A stretch of DNA of 53,337 nucleotides from an uncultured Sutterella sp. Its GTDB lineage: Bacteria > Pseudomonadota > Gammaproteobacteria > Burkholderiales > Burkholderiaceae_F. This document shows, one piece after another, positions 32,299-40,995 of the stretch. A program made the translations under genes and the position numbers. Position 1 is the stretch's first letter, and each line of letters starts with the position of its first letter. The stretch covers positions 1 to 53,337 of the forward strand of contig CAJKMT010000005.1 in the NCBI GenBank assembly GCA_905201055.1, in the 5' to 3' direction. The notes under the pieces were generated by a model, which saw nothing but the letters and a program-made list of their open reading frames with translations, was not told where the DNA came from and ran no database searches.

Positions 32299-32518
32299 GT
32301 TTTTTTCTCAATGGTTTCGTTAAAGAAGAGCGGATATCCGTCAGGTACTTCTCTGCCCGATCAAGTTCTGCTCTTCTTTTATCCACCTCGGTCAAGTAGT
32401 CCTCAACTCGGCACAAAAGCCACTCATTTCCAAGCTCGGGATTGTCTCGATACTGCAGAAAACGCTCAATACACTCAAGCTTCATGCCGTTGGCTTTGCA
32501 GTCCATGATGAACAATCG
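32273..32518 (-). pseudogene. Remnant of a MerR-family regulator (effector-domain part only)
   Basis: On the minus strand an open stretch of about 80 codons reads RLFIMDCKANGMKLECIERF and continues into a charged coiled coil (VDKRRAELDRAEKYL), the pattern of the middle and dimerisation helix of MerR-family proteins. It begins right after an in-frame TAG (32519-32521 on the plus strand), with a second in-frame stop two codons further upstream, and has no ATG start. The winged-helix DNA-binding part is not found in the upstream frame. Its 3' end overlaps the last 26 nt of the LOG-like gene on the opposite strand. It is best read as a decayed regulator gene; the family assignment is from pattern only. 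Confidence 0.45.
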
Positions 32519-32521
32519 CTA

Positions 32522-32712
32522 TAGTCAGAAAAAGAGACAGCGTGAGTGGACTCCGAAAAAATAGGAGGAGGATTGTATCACTGTCGAACCGATCAAAATT
32601 AAAGAAAATAGAGCAAATATCTGAGTTTTTGCTAAAAATCCGCTCCGCAAATCAAGAGGCTTCTTTGGGAACGTATAATTTCACAAAATAACTTCTTTTT
32701 TGGGGCTCTCTC
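32522..32712. other. Intergenic region upstream of coaE
   Basis: No gene is seen in this AT-rich stretch. A perfect TATAAT (32674-32679) lies 33 nt before the coaE start and is a plausible -10, although no good -35 stands 16-18 nt upstream of it. Confidence 0.5.
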
Positions 32713-33342
32713 ATGACGTGGATTGTCGGCTTAACCGGTGGCATCGGTTCCGGAAAAACACAGGTAAGCAATACTTTTGAAGCATTAGGTGTTCCTGTCA
32801 TTGACACAGATCTGATCAGCCATGCTGTCACCGCTCCCAACGGTCTGGCAATTCCCGCCATTCGTGAAGCGTTCGGTGACGCAGTCATAGATCCGTCGGG
32901 AAAACTTGATCGCGTTAAAATGCGCGAACTGGTTTTTAGGGACGAAAAGGCTCGACACAAACTCGAGGCCATCCTGCACCCGCTCATTGCCAATGTCACC
33001 ATGGCATCCATCTCGCAGCATTCCGATGCGCCGTACGTGGTTCTTGTTGTACCCCTCTTAGCTGAAAGTGCTCAATGGATTGATCGCTGCGACCGAATAC
33101 TGGTCATCGACTGCGAAGTGCAAACGCAAATTGACCGCGTTATGGCTCGTTCGGGCATGACGCGCGAACAAGTCTTAGCCATTATTGCCACGCAGGCAAC
33201 CCGTGAAGCACGCAGAGCTATTGCAAACGAAGTTATTGTTAATGAATCCACCATTGAAGCCTTGACCCAGCAAGTAAAACGTCTGCATGACTTTTACCTC
33301 AATATGGCGCGTCAATCGCCCAAGGCCGGAGAACCCGTATGA
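32713..33342 (+). CDS. coaE: Dephospho-CoA kinase
   Basis: CoaE phosphorylates dephospho-CoA, the last step of coenzyme A synthesis. The 209 residues are typical. The P-loop IVGLTGGIGSGKTQVSN is at the N-terminus, followed by GVPVIDTDLISH with the catalytic aspartate pair, HPLIANV and VVPLLAES in the CoA domain, and the lid region MARSGMTREQ. Its stop overlaps the yacG ATG (ATGA). CoaE next to yacG is a frequent proteobacterial arrangement. Confidence 0.96.
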   Translation: MTWIVGLTGGIGSGKTQVSNTFEALGVPVIDTDLISHAVTAPNGLAIPAIREAFGDAVIDPSGKLDRVKMRELVFRDEKARHKLEAILHPLIANVTMASISQHSDAPYVVLVVPLLAESAQWIDRCDRILVIDCEVQTQIDRVMARSGMTREQVLAIIATQATREARRAIANEVIVNESTIEALTQQVKRLHDFYLNMARQSPKAGEPV

Positions 33343-33575
33343 TTGTTCAATGCCCAACCTGCAAGAAACCCGTCGAATGGTCTGAAAAAAATCCGTGGCG
33401 TCCGTTCTGCAGTGAACGCTGCAAACTCATCGATTTAGGCGAATGGGCGAGCGACTCCTATGTCATCCACGGAAATTCTTACGCACAGACAAACGAAACC
33501 GAAGCAGACAAACTGGCTCAAAAACTTTTTTCTCATCTCGAGGAAGAGAAAAAAGATGAGCCGTCTGCTAAATAG
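33339..33575 (+). CDS. yacG: DNA gyrase inhibitor YacG
   Basis: YacG is a small zinc protein that binds GyrB and blocks DNA binding by gyrase. The 78-residue product has the four zinc ligands C5-x2-C8 and C24-x3-C28 (QCPTCKKPVEW and PFCSERCKLIDLGEWA), the family signature. The C-terminus is a charged tail (EEEKKDEPSAK). It overlaps coaE by 4 nt and overlaps the 3' end of the convergent Nudix gene by 8 nt. Confidence 0.94.
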   Translation: MIVQCPTCKKPVEWSEKNPWRPFCSERCKLIDLGEWASDSYVIHGNSYAQTNETEADKLAQKLFSHLEEEKKDEPSAK

Positions 33576-34425
33576 TCTCGATCCAACCGTGAGCCCCGTG
33601 TGGTCTTAGAAGTTTCTCATCGTTGATTTTGATATTGGTCAGGAAAAGCGGCACGGGGTTGTCAGCCATTAATCTCAGCCAGGCACTCGAAGCTACGCGC
33701 ACAGTGGGATCAACCCAAGCAAAAAGGGCGCCTGATTGAGCGATTTCTGTCCATTGTGAATAATCCGCTTTAACCGCAAAGCGTTTATTGAAAACACTTT
33801 TCAAATCCTGAGTTTCATCAACAAACACACCGTCAGCTTTTTCTTGGATTTCCCTATCCGCAGCCGCATCAACCCAAATTTCTTTAATTCCCAAAGCCTG
33901 CAGCTCTTGACGCCAACAATCGAACAGAAGCGACTGCTCTACCCCCAAAATCACCGCATCAAAATGACGATCCTTAATCACCTGCACGGCTTCTTCAAGT
34001 TTGCCGGAGCGTATCTTTAACCAATGTACCGGCAGCGTCATCCAGCGGCGCAAAGGTTCACTTGCTTCAAGAAGGGGCGACGGCCACTCATCGGGAGCGA
34101 AAAAACCGAAAGATTGCTGTTTTTCCAAAGCGCGGGGAGTTCCCTTCCATTGCCAGGAACGGACAAAGTGAAGACGCACTTTGGCATGGGGGTACTCAAA
34201 ACGAAGTGTCACCCAGGGGGCGCTCGTTTGCATATCAAGTCCCAACTCTTCGCGTACTTCGCGTCGAGCCGCTTCCTCAACCGTTTCCATAGCCTCCAGC
34301 TTGCCGCCGGGAAATTCCCACCAACCGGCATACACCTTGCCTTCAGGCCTTGAATTTAAGAGGCAGCGCCCCTGTTCATCCATCAACACCGCACAGGCTA
34401 CCAATGTTTCAATTCGGTCCGTCAT
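33568..34425 (-). CDS. mutT: MutT-type Nudix hydrolase with C-terminal TMP-synthase-like domain
   Basis: The N-terminal domain is a MutT-like 8-oxo-dGTP diphosphatase. The Nudix box runs G41 to G62 with E47, R55, E56, E59 and E60 exactly as Gx5Ex7REUxEExG, within a WWEFPGGKLE context. Residues about 145-285 form a second domain (ALGIKEIWVDAAADREIQEK, FAWVDPTVRVASSAWLR) resembling the thiamine-phosphate-synthase-like tail found on many proteobacterial MutT proteins, without clear catalytic residues. The ATG at 34425 is preferred to a GTG two codons earlier. It follows the secA terminator on the minus strand and converges on yacG, overlapping by 8 nt. Confidence 0.88.
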   Translation of the reverse strand: MTDRIETLVACAVLMDEQGRCLLNSRPEGKVYAGWWEFPGGKLEAMETVEEAARREVREELGLDMQTSAPWVTLRFEYPHAKVRLHFVRSWQWKGTPRALEKQQSFGFFAPDEWPSPLLEASEPLRRWMTLPVHWLKIRSGKLEEAVQVIKDRHFDAVILGVEQSLLFDCWRQELQALGIKEIWVDAAADREIQEKADGVFVDETQDLKSVFNKRFAVKADYSQWTEIAQSGALFAWVDPTVRVASSAWLRLMADNPVPLFLTNIKINDEKLLRPHGAHGWIETI

Positions 34426-34440
34426 TTTCACTTCGTACTA

Positions 34441-34470
34441 AAAAGCGCCCGATAATGAGCGCCTTTTTTT
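34441..34470 (-). terminator. Terminator after secA
   Basis: On the minus strand a 6-bp stem with one G-T pair (34457-34462 with 34445-34450) has a 6-nt loop. It ends in a T run (A34441-34444 and neighbours on the plus strand), 10 nt beyond the secA stop; on the plus strand seven T residues follow the other arm. Confidence 0.75.
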
Positions 34471-34479
34471 AGTTAGGAA

Positions 34480-37245
34480 TTAATCAATATGTCCGTGACA
34501 GTTTTTGAACTTTTTCCCAGATCCGCAAGGACAGAGATCATTGCGCGAAACTGCTCGCCAATCAATCTTATCCAAGTCGACACCGGCAGGAGAGATGCCG
34601 GTAAAGGACAACTCATTGCCTTCATCATCATGCACAACTTTTTGCTTAGGCTGCTGTTGAGCATGGGCAAGAGCTGCGGCCTGAGCACGCTCCAAAGCTT
34701 CCGCCTGAGCACGGCGCTGTTCGGCCTCAATTTCTTCACGAGTCTGGATACGAACCGTCATCAAAACACGCATCACGTTTTCACGCACTCTATCCAAAAG
34801 CGTTTCAAACATAGAGAAAGCTTCGCGCTTGTATTCCTGCTTAGGCTGCTTCTGAGCATAACCGCGCAGATAAATACCCTGACGCAAAGCATCCAACGCC
34901 GTGATATGAGCACGCCAGATGCTGTCCAAGACCTGAAGCGTTACTTGCTTGGCAAAGTCATTCATCGCTTGCGGACCGGCCAATTCAATCTTTTCGTTGT
35001 AAATGCGGTCAGCTTCGTCAATGAGAGTCTTCAGCAAGTCTTCATCGGTCGTGGAGTTGCTCTTTTCAAGCATAGCCGCAAAGTCAATGTCAATACCCCA
35101 TTCACTCTTCAAAATCGTGGTGAGTGTATTGAGATCCCATTGTTCTTCAACGGTATCCACCGGCACATAAGTTCTGAAAAGATCCGTGAAATAGCCGTGA
35201 CGCAAGTTCGTCACCATTTCACTTAAATCATTGCTTTCAAGAATTTCATTGCGCAATCGGTAGATTTCCCGACGCTGGTCGTTCTGAACATCGTCGAATT
35301 CAAGCAATTGCTTACGAATATCGTAGTTGCGGCCTTCCACTTTGCGTTGAGCGCTTTCGATCATGCGGGTGAGCATATTCGATTCGATAGCCACACCTTC
35401 TTCAAGCTTGAGCTTATCGGCAATGGCGCGCATACGGTCGCCGCCGAAGATTCTCAGCAAAGGATCTTCCATTGAAAGATAGAAGCAGGACGATCCCGGG
35501 TCACCCTGACGACCGGCACGACCACGAAGTTGGTTGTCGATACGGCGGGATTCATGGCGTTCACTGCCGATGATTCGCAAACCGCCGGCAGCAACCACCT
35601 TGTCGTGTTCAATCTGCCACTCAGCTCTCAATTTTTCGATTTGAGCCTGTTTTTCTTCTTCAGACAAATCAGGATTGGTCTTGATCTCATCAATATGTTT
35701 ATTGATGCCGCCGCCCAAAACGATATCGGTACCACGACCGGCCATATTGGTAGCAATGGTCACCATTCCGGGACGGCCGGCTTCCAACACAATCTGAGCT
35801 TCCCGTTCGTGCTGCTTTGCGTTAAGCACATTGTGGGGGATGCCCTCCTTGTCAAGAAGCTGACTGAGCGCTTCGGAATTTTCAATAGAGGTTGTTCCCA
35901 AAAGCACCGGCTGCTGACGCTTGTTGCATTCCTTAATATCCGCAATGATTGCCTGGTACTTTTCGTTGACGGTGCGGAAAACCTTATCCTGCTGGTCATC
36001 ACGGATCATTTTCTTGTGAGTCGGGATGACAACGGTTTCCAAGCCATAAATATCTTGGAACTCATACGCTTCCGTATCAGCCGTACCGGTCATACCGGAG
36101 AGCTTCTCATACATACGGAAGTAGTTTTGGAACGTGATCGAAGCAAAGGTTTGATTTTCCTGGTTGATCTTAACCCCTTCCTTAGCCTCGATGGCCTGGT
36201 GAAGACCTTCGGACCAGCGGCGCCCCGGCATCAAACGACCGGTAAATTCGTCCACAATGACAATTTCGCCATTCTGGACAACATAGTGCTGGTCACGTTT
36301 AAAGAGCGAATGAGCACGAAGTGCGGCCATCAGGTGGTGCATCAAAATAATATTTTGTGCCGAATACAAGCTTTGTCCCTGAGGAATCAAGCCGCGATCG
36401 GTCAATATTTTTTCGATATGTTCGTGTCCCTGCTCAGAGATATAAACCTGGTGGGCCTTTTCATCCACCCAATAATCCCCTTCGCCTTTCTCAGTTGCCT
36501 GACGGGTCAACAGCGGGGAAATTTCATTGATCTTTGCGTACAGTTCCGTATTGTCATCGGCAGGACCGGAAATAATCAGAGGCGTACGGGCTTCGTCGAT
36601 CAGGATGGAGTCCACTTCGTCAACGATTGCGTAATGCAAACCGCGCTGACGACGGTGAGTAATGTCGTACTCCATGTTATCGCGCAGATAGTCAAAGCCG
36701 AACTCGTTGTTGGTACCGTAAGTAATATCAGCGGCGTAGGCCTGAACCTTTTCTTCGTTAGGCTGCTGACTGTAGATCGTGCCCACACTCATTCCGAGGA
36801 AGTTGTACACACGCCCCATCCATTCGGCGTCGCGCTTGGCAAGGTAATCATTGACTGTCACCACATGCACGCCTTTAGCAGGCAATGCATTCAAATAAAC
36901 CGCCAATGTTGCTGTCAACGTCTTACCTTCGCCAGTTCTCATTTCAGCAATCTTGCCGTCATTGAGTACCATACCGCCGATGAGCTGGACATCAAAATGA
37001 CGCATACCGAGCACACGCCAGCTGGCTTCTCTGACAACGGCAAAGGCCTCAGGCAACAGAGACTCCAGGGTTTCACCCTTAGCCAACCGATCGCGAAACT
37101 CTTGAGTTTTTGCTTGAAGCTGCTCATCGCTCAAAGCCTTGATGGAAGGCTCCAGCTTGTTGATTGCAGCGCACTGACGGCGGTACTGTTTAATCAAGCG
37201 GTCATTGCGACTACCGAAGATTTTCGTTAAAAGCTCAGAAAACAT
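34480..37245 (-). CDS. secA: Preprotein translocase ATPase SecA
   Basis: SecA drives post-translational protein export through SecYEG. The 921 residues are full length. It has the N-terminal helix (MFSELLTKIFGSRNDRLIKQ), Walker A MRTGEGKTLTATLA near residue 102, the DEVDSILIDEARTPL motif, the preprotein cross-linking domain, NBD2 with GRGTDIVLGGG, the helical scaffold, and a C-terminal zinc finger CPCGSGKKFKNCHG that binds SecB and lipid. It is divergent from a DciA-like gene with 219 nt between starts. No SecM-like arrest peptide is seen upstream. Confidence 0.98.
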   Translation of the reverse strand: MFSELLTKIFGSRNDRLIKQYRRQCAAINKLEPSIKALSDEQLQAKTQEFRDRLAKGETLESLLPEAFAVVREASWRVLGMRHFDVQLIGGMVLNDGKIAEMRTGEGKTLTATLAVYLNALPAKGVHVVTVNDYLAKRDAEWMGRVYNFLGMSVGTIYSQQPNEEKVQAYAADITYGTNNEFGFDYLRDNMEYDITHRRQRGLHYAIVDEVDSILIDEARTPLIISGPADDNTELYAKINEISPLLTRQATEKGEGDYWVDEKAHQVYISEQGHEHIEKILTDRGLIPQGQSLYSAQNIILMHHLMAALRAHSLFKRDQHYVVQNGEIVIVDEFTGRLMPGRRWSEGLHQAIEAKEGVKINQENQTFASITFQNYFRMYEKLSGMTGTADTEAYEFQDIYGLETVVIPTHKKMIRDDQQDKVFRTVNEKYQAIIADIKECNKRQQPVLLGTTSIENSEALSQLLDKEGIPHNVLNAKQHEREAQIVLEAGRPGMVTIATNMAGRGTDIVLGGGINKHIDEIKTNPDLSEEEKQAQIEKLRAEWQIEHDKVVAAGGLRIIGSERHESRRIDNQLRGRAGRQGDPGSSCFYLSMEDPLLRIFGGDRMRAIADKLKLEEGVAIESNMLTRMIESAQRKVEGRNYDIRKQLLEFDDVQNDQRREIYRLRNEILESNDLSEMVTNLRHGYFTDLFRTYVPVDTVEEQWDLNTLTTILKSEWGIDIDFAAMLEKSNSTTDEDLLKTLIDEADRIYNEKIELAGPQAMNDFAKQVTLQVLDSIWRAHITALDALRQGIYLRGYAQKQPKQEYKREAFSMFETLLDRVRENVMRVLMTVRIQTREEIEAEQRRAQAEALERAQAAALAHAQQQPKQKVVHDDEGNELSFTGISPAGVDLDKIDWRAVSRNDLCPCGSGKKFKNCHGHID

Positions 37246-37464
37246 CTTTTATACCCTGCGCACTCGCGACTGCCGCGGTGCATTTCGTTGAATTTCAGAC
37301 GACAAAAATTGTCGGAACATTAAACCATAGCTCGGAATTATCGCATATTGCCAAGCCCTTTTCCCTTTGAAATTTCACCGATTTTTGAGTTTTCACGGCT
37401 TTTTTGTAACTTTTTCCACTCACAGCCCGATCCGTGAGAAAATGCGTCAGCAAAGGAATTGCAA
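37246..37464. other. Divergent secA/dciA intergenic region
   Basis: The 219-nt gap contains no gene. A 6-bp inverted repeat (37300-37305 with 37309-37314) lies about 60 nt upstream of secA. T-rich sequence precedes the DciA-like gene, which has AAGGAA 6-7 nt before its ATG. No convincing -35/-10 pair is seen for either gene. Confidence 0.5.
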
Positions 37465-37917
37465 ATGTACGGTCTTGAAAGCATTAATTCACTCTTTAAA
37501 TCTTTTGATCCAGACTCGTTTATCGCCAGACAAATGTTAAGCGTCAGAGTCGCCAATGTTTTAAAACAGGTATGTCAATCAAAGCGCCTGAGAATTGATT
37601 TTCAACATTGTATTCACGTGGAATGTTCCGCAAACGGCATCATCATTAACACGACAACTTCCACAATTGCCAATCGTCTGAAACAAGTTCAGCCCTCACT
37701 GGAAAAGGCGCTCTTTGACAATGGACTTTATTTGCCGATTCAAAACATTCTGGCAGGCAAAATCAATCCATTGTCAAAGGATGAACCGTATCCCGAAGGT
37801 GCGCCCCGTGTTGCGCAATCAGGGGCAGCAGAAGCGGTAAGAGCCAATGCAGCTCTTGCCAAAGACGAAGAGGTAAGAAAAAGTCTGGAAAGACTGGCGG
37901 ATGCTTTGCGACGCTGA
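37465..37917 (+). CDS. DciA-like (DUF721) protein
   Basis: The 150-residue product resembles the DUF721/DciA family. An N-terminal helical region is followed by a compact domain with alternating strands (RIDFQHCIHVECSANGIIIN, then STIANRLKQVQPSLEKALFD), then a disordered, charged tail. DciA is the ancestral loader of the replicative helicase DnaB in bacteria lacking DnaC. The place divergent to secA and near lpxC is where DUF721 genes are found in betaproteobacteria, which supports the call. The ATG at 37465 has AAGGAA upstream; a TTG two codons earlier is rejected. The sequence is divergent, so confidence is moderate. Confidence 0.62.
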   Translation: MYGLESINSLFKSFDPDSFIARQMLSVRVANVLKQVCQSKRLRIDFQHCIHVECSANGIIINTTTSTIANRLKQVQPSLEKALFDNGLYLPIQNILAGKINPLSKDEPYPEGAPRVAQSGAAEAVRANAALAKDEEVRKSLERLADALRR

Positions 37918-37918
37918 C

Positions 37919-38575
37919 CTAAGCCGAGAAGTAACTTCTGACGGCGAAAAAAAGAACCAATATCCCAATTGCAAAGAACACCAAGGCAGAAGCCTTGTTA
38001 ATCAGTAAAGCACCTCTCGGGCCGGTTAAAAACCGTCTTGCCCGTTCTGCCAGCATTGAATAGAGCACCAGATTGATAAACACCAGCAGCGAATAAACGG
38101 AGATCATCAAAACAGACTGCGCCAAATAGGACTGCTGCGGGTCCACAAACTGGGGTAAGACACTGATGCCGAAAATGATGGGCTGCGGATTGCAAAGAGA
38201 GATGATCACTCCCTTGGAAAAGTTGGCCATTCTGTCTTTGGGAACCGCATCGCCGGAATGACTGCCGGAAGCGTTCTGAACCTGTCCGAAATGCATGGGA
38301 GGCTTATTCCAGGAACGCCAACCAAGGTAAATAATGAAGAAGGCTCCCAGTACCTTAATCGCACCGAATAATGCAGGACTTGAAGCCAAAATCACCCCCA
38401 TTCCGGACATCGCGGCGGTAAACAGCAGCGCAATTCCCACAGACTGACCAATGGCAAAAAAGGCTGTCCGATGCCATCCCTGCTGCAGGGACAACACAAT
38501 GGCGAAAATCACCCCCATACCGGGCGACAGGATGTTGGCCAAAGAGGTGATCAGAAATAGAGTAAATAGTGACAT
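37919..38575 (-). CDS. LysE/RhtB-family amino acid exporter
   Basis: The 218-residue product has six predicted membrane helices and the LysE/RhtB features: LANILSPGMGVIFAIVLSLQ near the N-terminus (the usual PGP motif is PGM here), GVILASSPALFGAIKVLGAF with YLGWRSW, and SKGVIISLCNPQPIIFG with the conserved NP. These exporters remove amino acids such as lysine, threonine or homoserine lactone; the substrate is unknown. The ATG at 38575 is preferred over a TTG four codons upstream. It lies just beyond the lpxC terminator and converges on the DciA-like gene with 1 nt between stops. Confidence 0.85.
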   Translation of the reverse strand: MSLFTLFLITSLANILSPGMGVIFAIVLSLQQGWHRTAFFAIGQSVGIALLFTAAMSGMGVILASSPALFGAIKVLGAFFIIYLGWRSWNKPPMHFGQVQNASGSHSGDAVPKDRMANFSKGVIISLCNPQPIIFGISVLPQFVDPQQSYLAQSVLMISVYSLLVFINLVLYSMLAERARRFLTGPRGALLINKASALVFFAIGILVLFFAVRSYFSA

Positions 38576-38585
38576 CTTGCGGCAC

Positions 38586-38625
38586 AAAAAAAAGAGCCCG
38601 TGGCTAATGGTACGCCTTCAGGCTC
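38586..38625 (-). terminator. Terminator after lpxC
   Basis: On the minus strand GAGCC and GGGCTC arms (38621-38625 with 38594-38599) enclose a long loop and are followed by eight T residues. It lies about 20 nt after lpxC and separates the dcw-lpxC transcript from the LysE-type gene, whose ATG follows 10 nt later. Confidence 0.7.
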
Positions 38626-38644
38626 CTTTATGGTTAGTCCCTGA

Positions 38645-39559
38645 TTACATCGCCAACGCGCGTTCAAGGGAAAAATCTTTCGGTGCAGACTTTTTGTCTT
38701 CAAACGTCGCCCATTCCCAAGCAGAACTGTCAGCCAGCAGTGCTCTGAGCAAGCGATTATTCAAACCGTGTCCGGATTTGTAAGCACTGTAGCGAGCCAA
38801 AAGCGGATGGCCTAACACATAAAGATCTCCCATCGCGTCAAGGATCTTATGTTTAACAAACTCATCTTGCCCTCGAAGGCCCTCAGGATTGAGCACTCGG
38901 TACTCATCCATCACTACCGCATTTTCAAGTGTGCCGCCCTGAGCCAGACCTATGGATCTGAGCATTTCCACGTCCTGAACAAAACCGAACGTTCGGGCTC
39001 GGCTTACTGCATGAGCGTAGTTCACCTTGGAGAGATCCACTTCGGTAAATTGCAGGGTGCTGTCAATGGCAGGGTGACCGAAATTGATAGAGAAAGCCAG
39101 AGAAAAACCTTCGTGAGGCTCAAGCTGCGCCCATTTGTCGCCATCGGTTACACGAACAGTTTTCGTCACACGCACAAAACGCTTGGGAGCGAGTTGTTCA
39201 ACAATGCCTGCCGCCTGAATCAAAAACACGAAACTTGCTCCGGAACCATCCATAATCGGAATTTCCGGCGCATCCACATCGACATAGCAGTTATCAATAC
39301 CCAAACCGTTAAAAGCACTCATTAAGTGTTCAATGGTAGAGATTTTTACTGCACCTTCATTTAATGTCGTAGCCATTCGCGTGTCATTGACTCGCGTAGC
39401 TTCGGCAGGCATCACCACAGGAGGATCAAGATCAACACGAGTGTAGACAATGCCGGTATCGGGCTCTGCGGGCCGCAAAGTCAACTGAACCTTGCGGCCG
39501 GAGTGAAGACCGATACCAACCGTACGGACGACTTTTTTAAGCGTTCGCTGTTTCAGCAT
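38645..39559 (-). CDS. lpxC: UDP-3-O-acyl-N-acetylglucosamine deacetylase
   Basis: LpxC is the zinc amidase that commits precursors to lipid A synthesis, so the cell makes lipopolysaccharide. The 304 residues match the family: MLKQRTLKKVVRTVGIGLHS at the start, the zinc histidine in STIEHLMSAFNG, further zinc ligands in KHKILDAMGDL, and the catalytic histidine in SGHGLNNRLLRAL. The ATG at 39559 is chosen over a GTG two codons upstream by comparison with E. coli. It lies 14 nt after ftsZ, the classical end of the dcw cluster. Confidence 0.97.
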   Translation of the reverse strand: MLKQRTLKKVVRTVGIGLHSGRKVQLTLRPAEPDTGIVYTRVDLDPPVVMPAEATRVNDTRMATTLNEGAVKISTIEHLMSAFNGLGIDNCYVDVDAPEIPIMDGSGASFVFLIQAAGIVEQLAPKRFVRVTKTVRVTDGDKWAQLEPHEGFSLAFSINFGHPAIDSTLQFTEVDLSKVNYAHAVSRARTFGFVQDVEMLRSIGLAQGGTLENAVVMDEYRVLNPEGLRGQDEFVKHKILDAMGDLYVLGHPLLARYSAYKSGHGLNNRLLRALLADSSAWEWATFEDKKSAPKDFSLERALAM

Positions 39560-39573
39560 AGGCACTATGTCGC

Positions 39574-40851
39574 TTATTTAGTGTCGTGGCGGATAGCCCA
39601 CCAACCCTTTTCCCACTCGTCGGCAACCTTTTCTTCTTTATCTTCCGGCTTCGTTTGCGGAGTTTCCGGTTGCGGCTGCGTGGGATTCTGCGAATTTTCA
39701 AAACCGGTATTTACCGTTGTTGCAGCCGGCTGGGGCTGCGGTTGGGGTTGAGCTTTCGGCGTACTGGATTGAGGAGCAGAACCGGAACGGCTCGTCCAAG
39801 GATCTGCCTGCGCAACTTCCTGTGCTGCCTGCTTATTGTCCACCCAAACATCAGGCTTATCCAAGGGCTTTTCAAGCGGAGCCACTTCCTTATCCTTACC
39901 GCCGTCAAGACCGGTCGCCACCACCGTCACTCTCATGGAGTCACCCATGCTGTCGTCGTATGCAGAACCGTAAATAACCTGAGCGCCCTTTGCCGTGAAG
40001 TTGGTGATTATGTTCATCACCGTCTTGGTTTCCTTCATCTTCATCGTTTCTTCGCTGGCGGTGATGTAAACCAAGACGCCGCGAGCACCGTTGAGCGTTA
40101 CCCCTTCGAGCAGCGGGCAGGCAACAGCGTTTTCAGCTGCAATACGTGCGCGATCAGGACCGGAGGCAATCGCAGAGCCCATCATTGCCGTTCCGCGTTC
40201 ACTCATGACAGTGCGCAAGTCTTCAAAGTCCACACCGATAAGACCCGGCGTCTGAATTATTTCCGTAATACCGGCGCAAGCCTTAAAGAGAACGTCGTCT
40301 GCAGCGGCAAAACATTCACTCACGGAAGCGTCTTCACCCAATTCGTCTTCGAGCTTATCGTTCAGAATAACAATTTGGCTGTCCACACACTGTTTAAGCT
40401 TCACCAAACCTTCTTCAGCCCGCTGCATACGCAAAGCACCTTCATAGCTGAAAGGTTTCGTGACAACCGCCACCGTCAGGATACCCATTTCACGGGCAAT
40501 CTGTGCCACTACCGGAGCAGCTCCCGTACCGGTGCCGCCTCCCATACCGGCGGTAATAAACACCAAATTTGCGCCTTGCAACAGTTCACGAATACGATCT
40601 TTTGCTTCAATAGCCGCCTGCTCACCAACTTCCGGATGAGCACCGGCCCCCAAACCGGTCTTACCGATTTGCAAAGTTGCATGGGCTCGTGAGTGGGATA
40701 AGGCCGTGTAATCCGTGTTAATTGCAATAAATTCAATACCTTGAGCACCACGCTCAATCATATGTTCAACAGCGTTACCACCGCCGCCGCCCACACCGAC
40801 AACCTTAATAACCGTCTGGCGGGGATCGTTATCACTGAGTACTTCAAACAT
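39574..40851 (-). CDS. ftsZ: Cell division GTPase FtsZ with atypical C-terminus
   Basis: FtsZ forms the division ring. The 425 residues have the tubulin-like core: IKVVGVGGGGGNAVEHMI, the tubulin signature GGGTGTGAAP near residue 108, the T7 loop with GVDFEDLRTVM, and a complete GTPase domain to about residue 320. A long Pro/Gln linker follows (QPQPQPQPAATT, PTQPQPETPQTKP). The end reads DEWEKGWWAIRHDTK, and the usual DIPxFLR peptide that binds FtsA, ZipA and MinC is not recognisable in any frame. It lies 144 nt after ftsA, with its own leader, and 14 nt before lpxC. Confidence 0.96.
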   Translation of the reverse strand: MFEVLSDNDPRQTVIKVVGVGGGGGNAVEHMIERGAQGIEFIAINTDYTALSHSRAHATLQIGKTGLGAGAHPEVGEQAAIEAKDRIRELLQGANLVFITAGMGGGTGTGAAPVVAQIAREMGILTVAVVTKPFSYEGALRMQRAEEGLVKLKQCVDSQIVILNDKLEDELGEDASVSECFAAADDVLFKACAGITEIIQTPGLIGVDFEDLRTVMSERGTAMMGSAIASGPDRARIAAENAVACPLLEGVTLNGARGVLVYITASEETMKMKETKTVMNIITNFTAKGAQVIYGSAYDDSMGDSMRVTVVATGLDGGKDKEVAPLEKPLDKPDVWVDNKQAAQEVAQADPWTSRSGSAPQSSTPKAQPQPQPQPAATTVNTGFENSQNPTQPQPETPQTKPEDKEEKVADEWEKGWWAIRHDTK

Positions 40852-40995
40852 GGGAATAGGCCTCCAAAACCAATCTCATAATTATGTCTGAATCAAGAGG
40901 TTTTTGCCTAGGAAAGGGAAAAGATTTTTCTTAAGGTGCGGCACGGAATTATTTGACACAAAAGGACAAATGTCAGGATTACCGGAAGTTGCCGT

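Noticed and set aside
35530..37230. Long open frame antisense to secA (plus strand)
   Set aside because: It lies wholly within secA, has no ribosome binding site or family motifs, and is explained by the codon bias of the true gene.
37246..37464. SecM-like arrest peptide upstream of secA
   Set aside because: No suitable open frame or arrest motif is present in the intergenic region.
39586..40692. Long open frame antisense to ftsZ (plus strand)
   Set aside because: It lies fully within ftsZ, its translation is rich in H, R and C without any domain, and no signals support expression.
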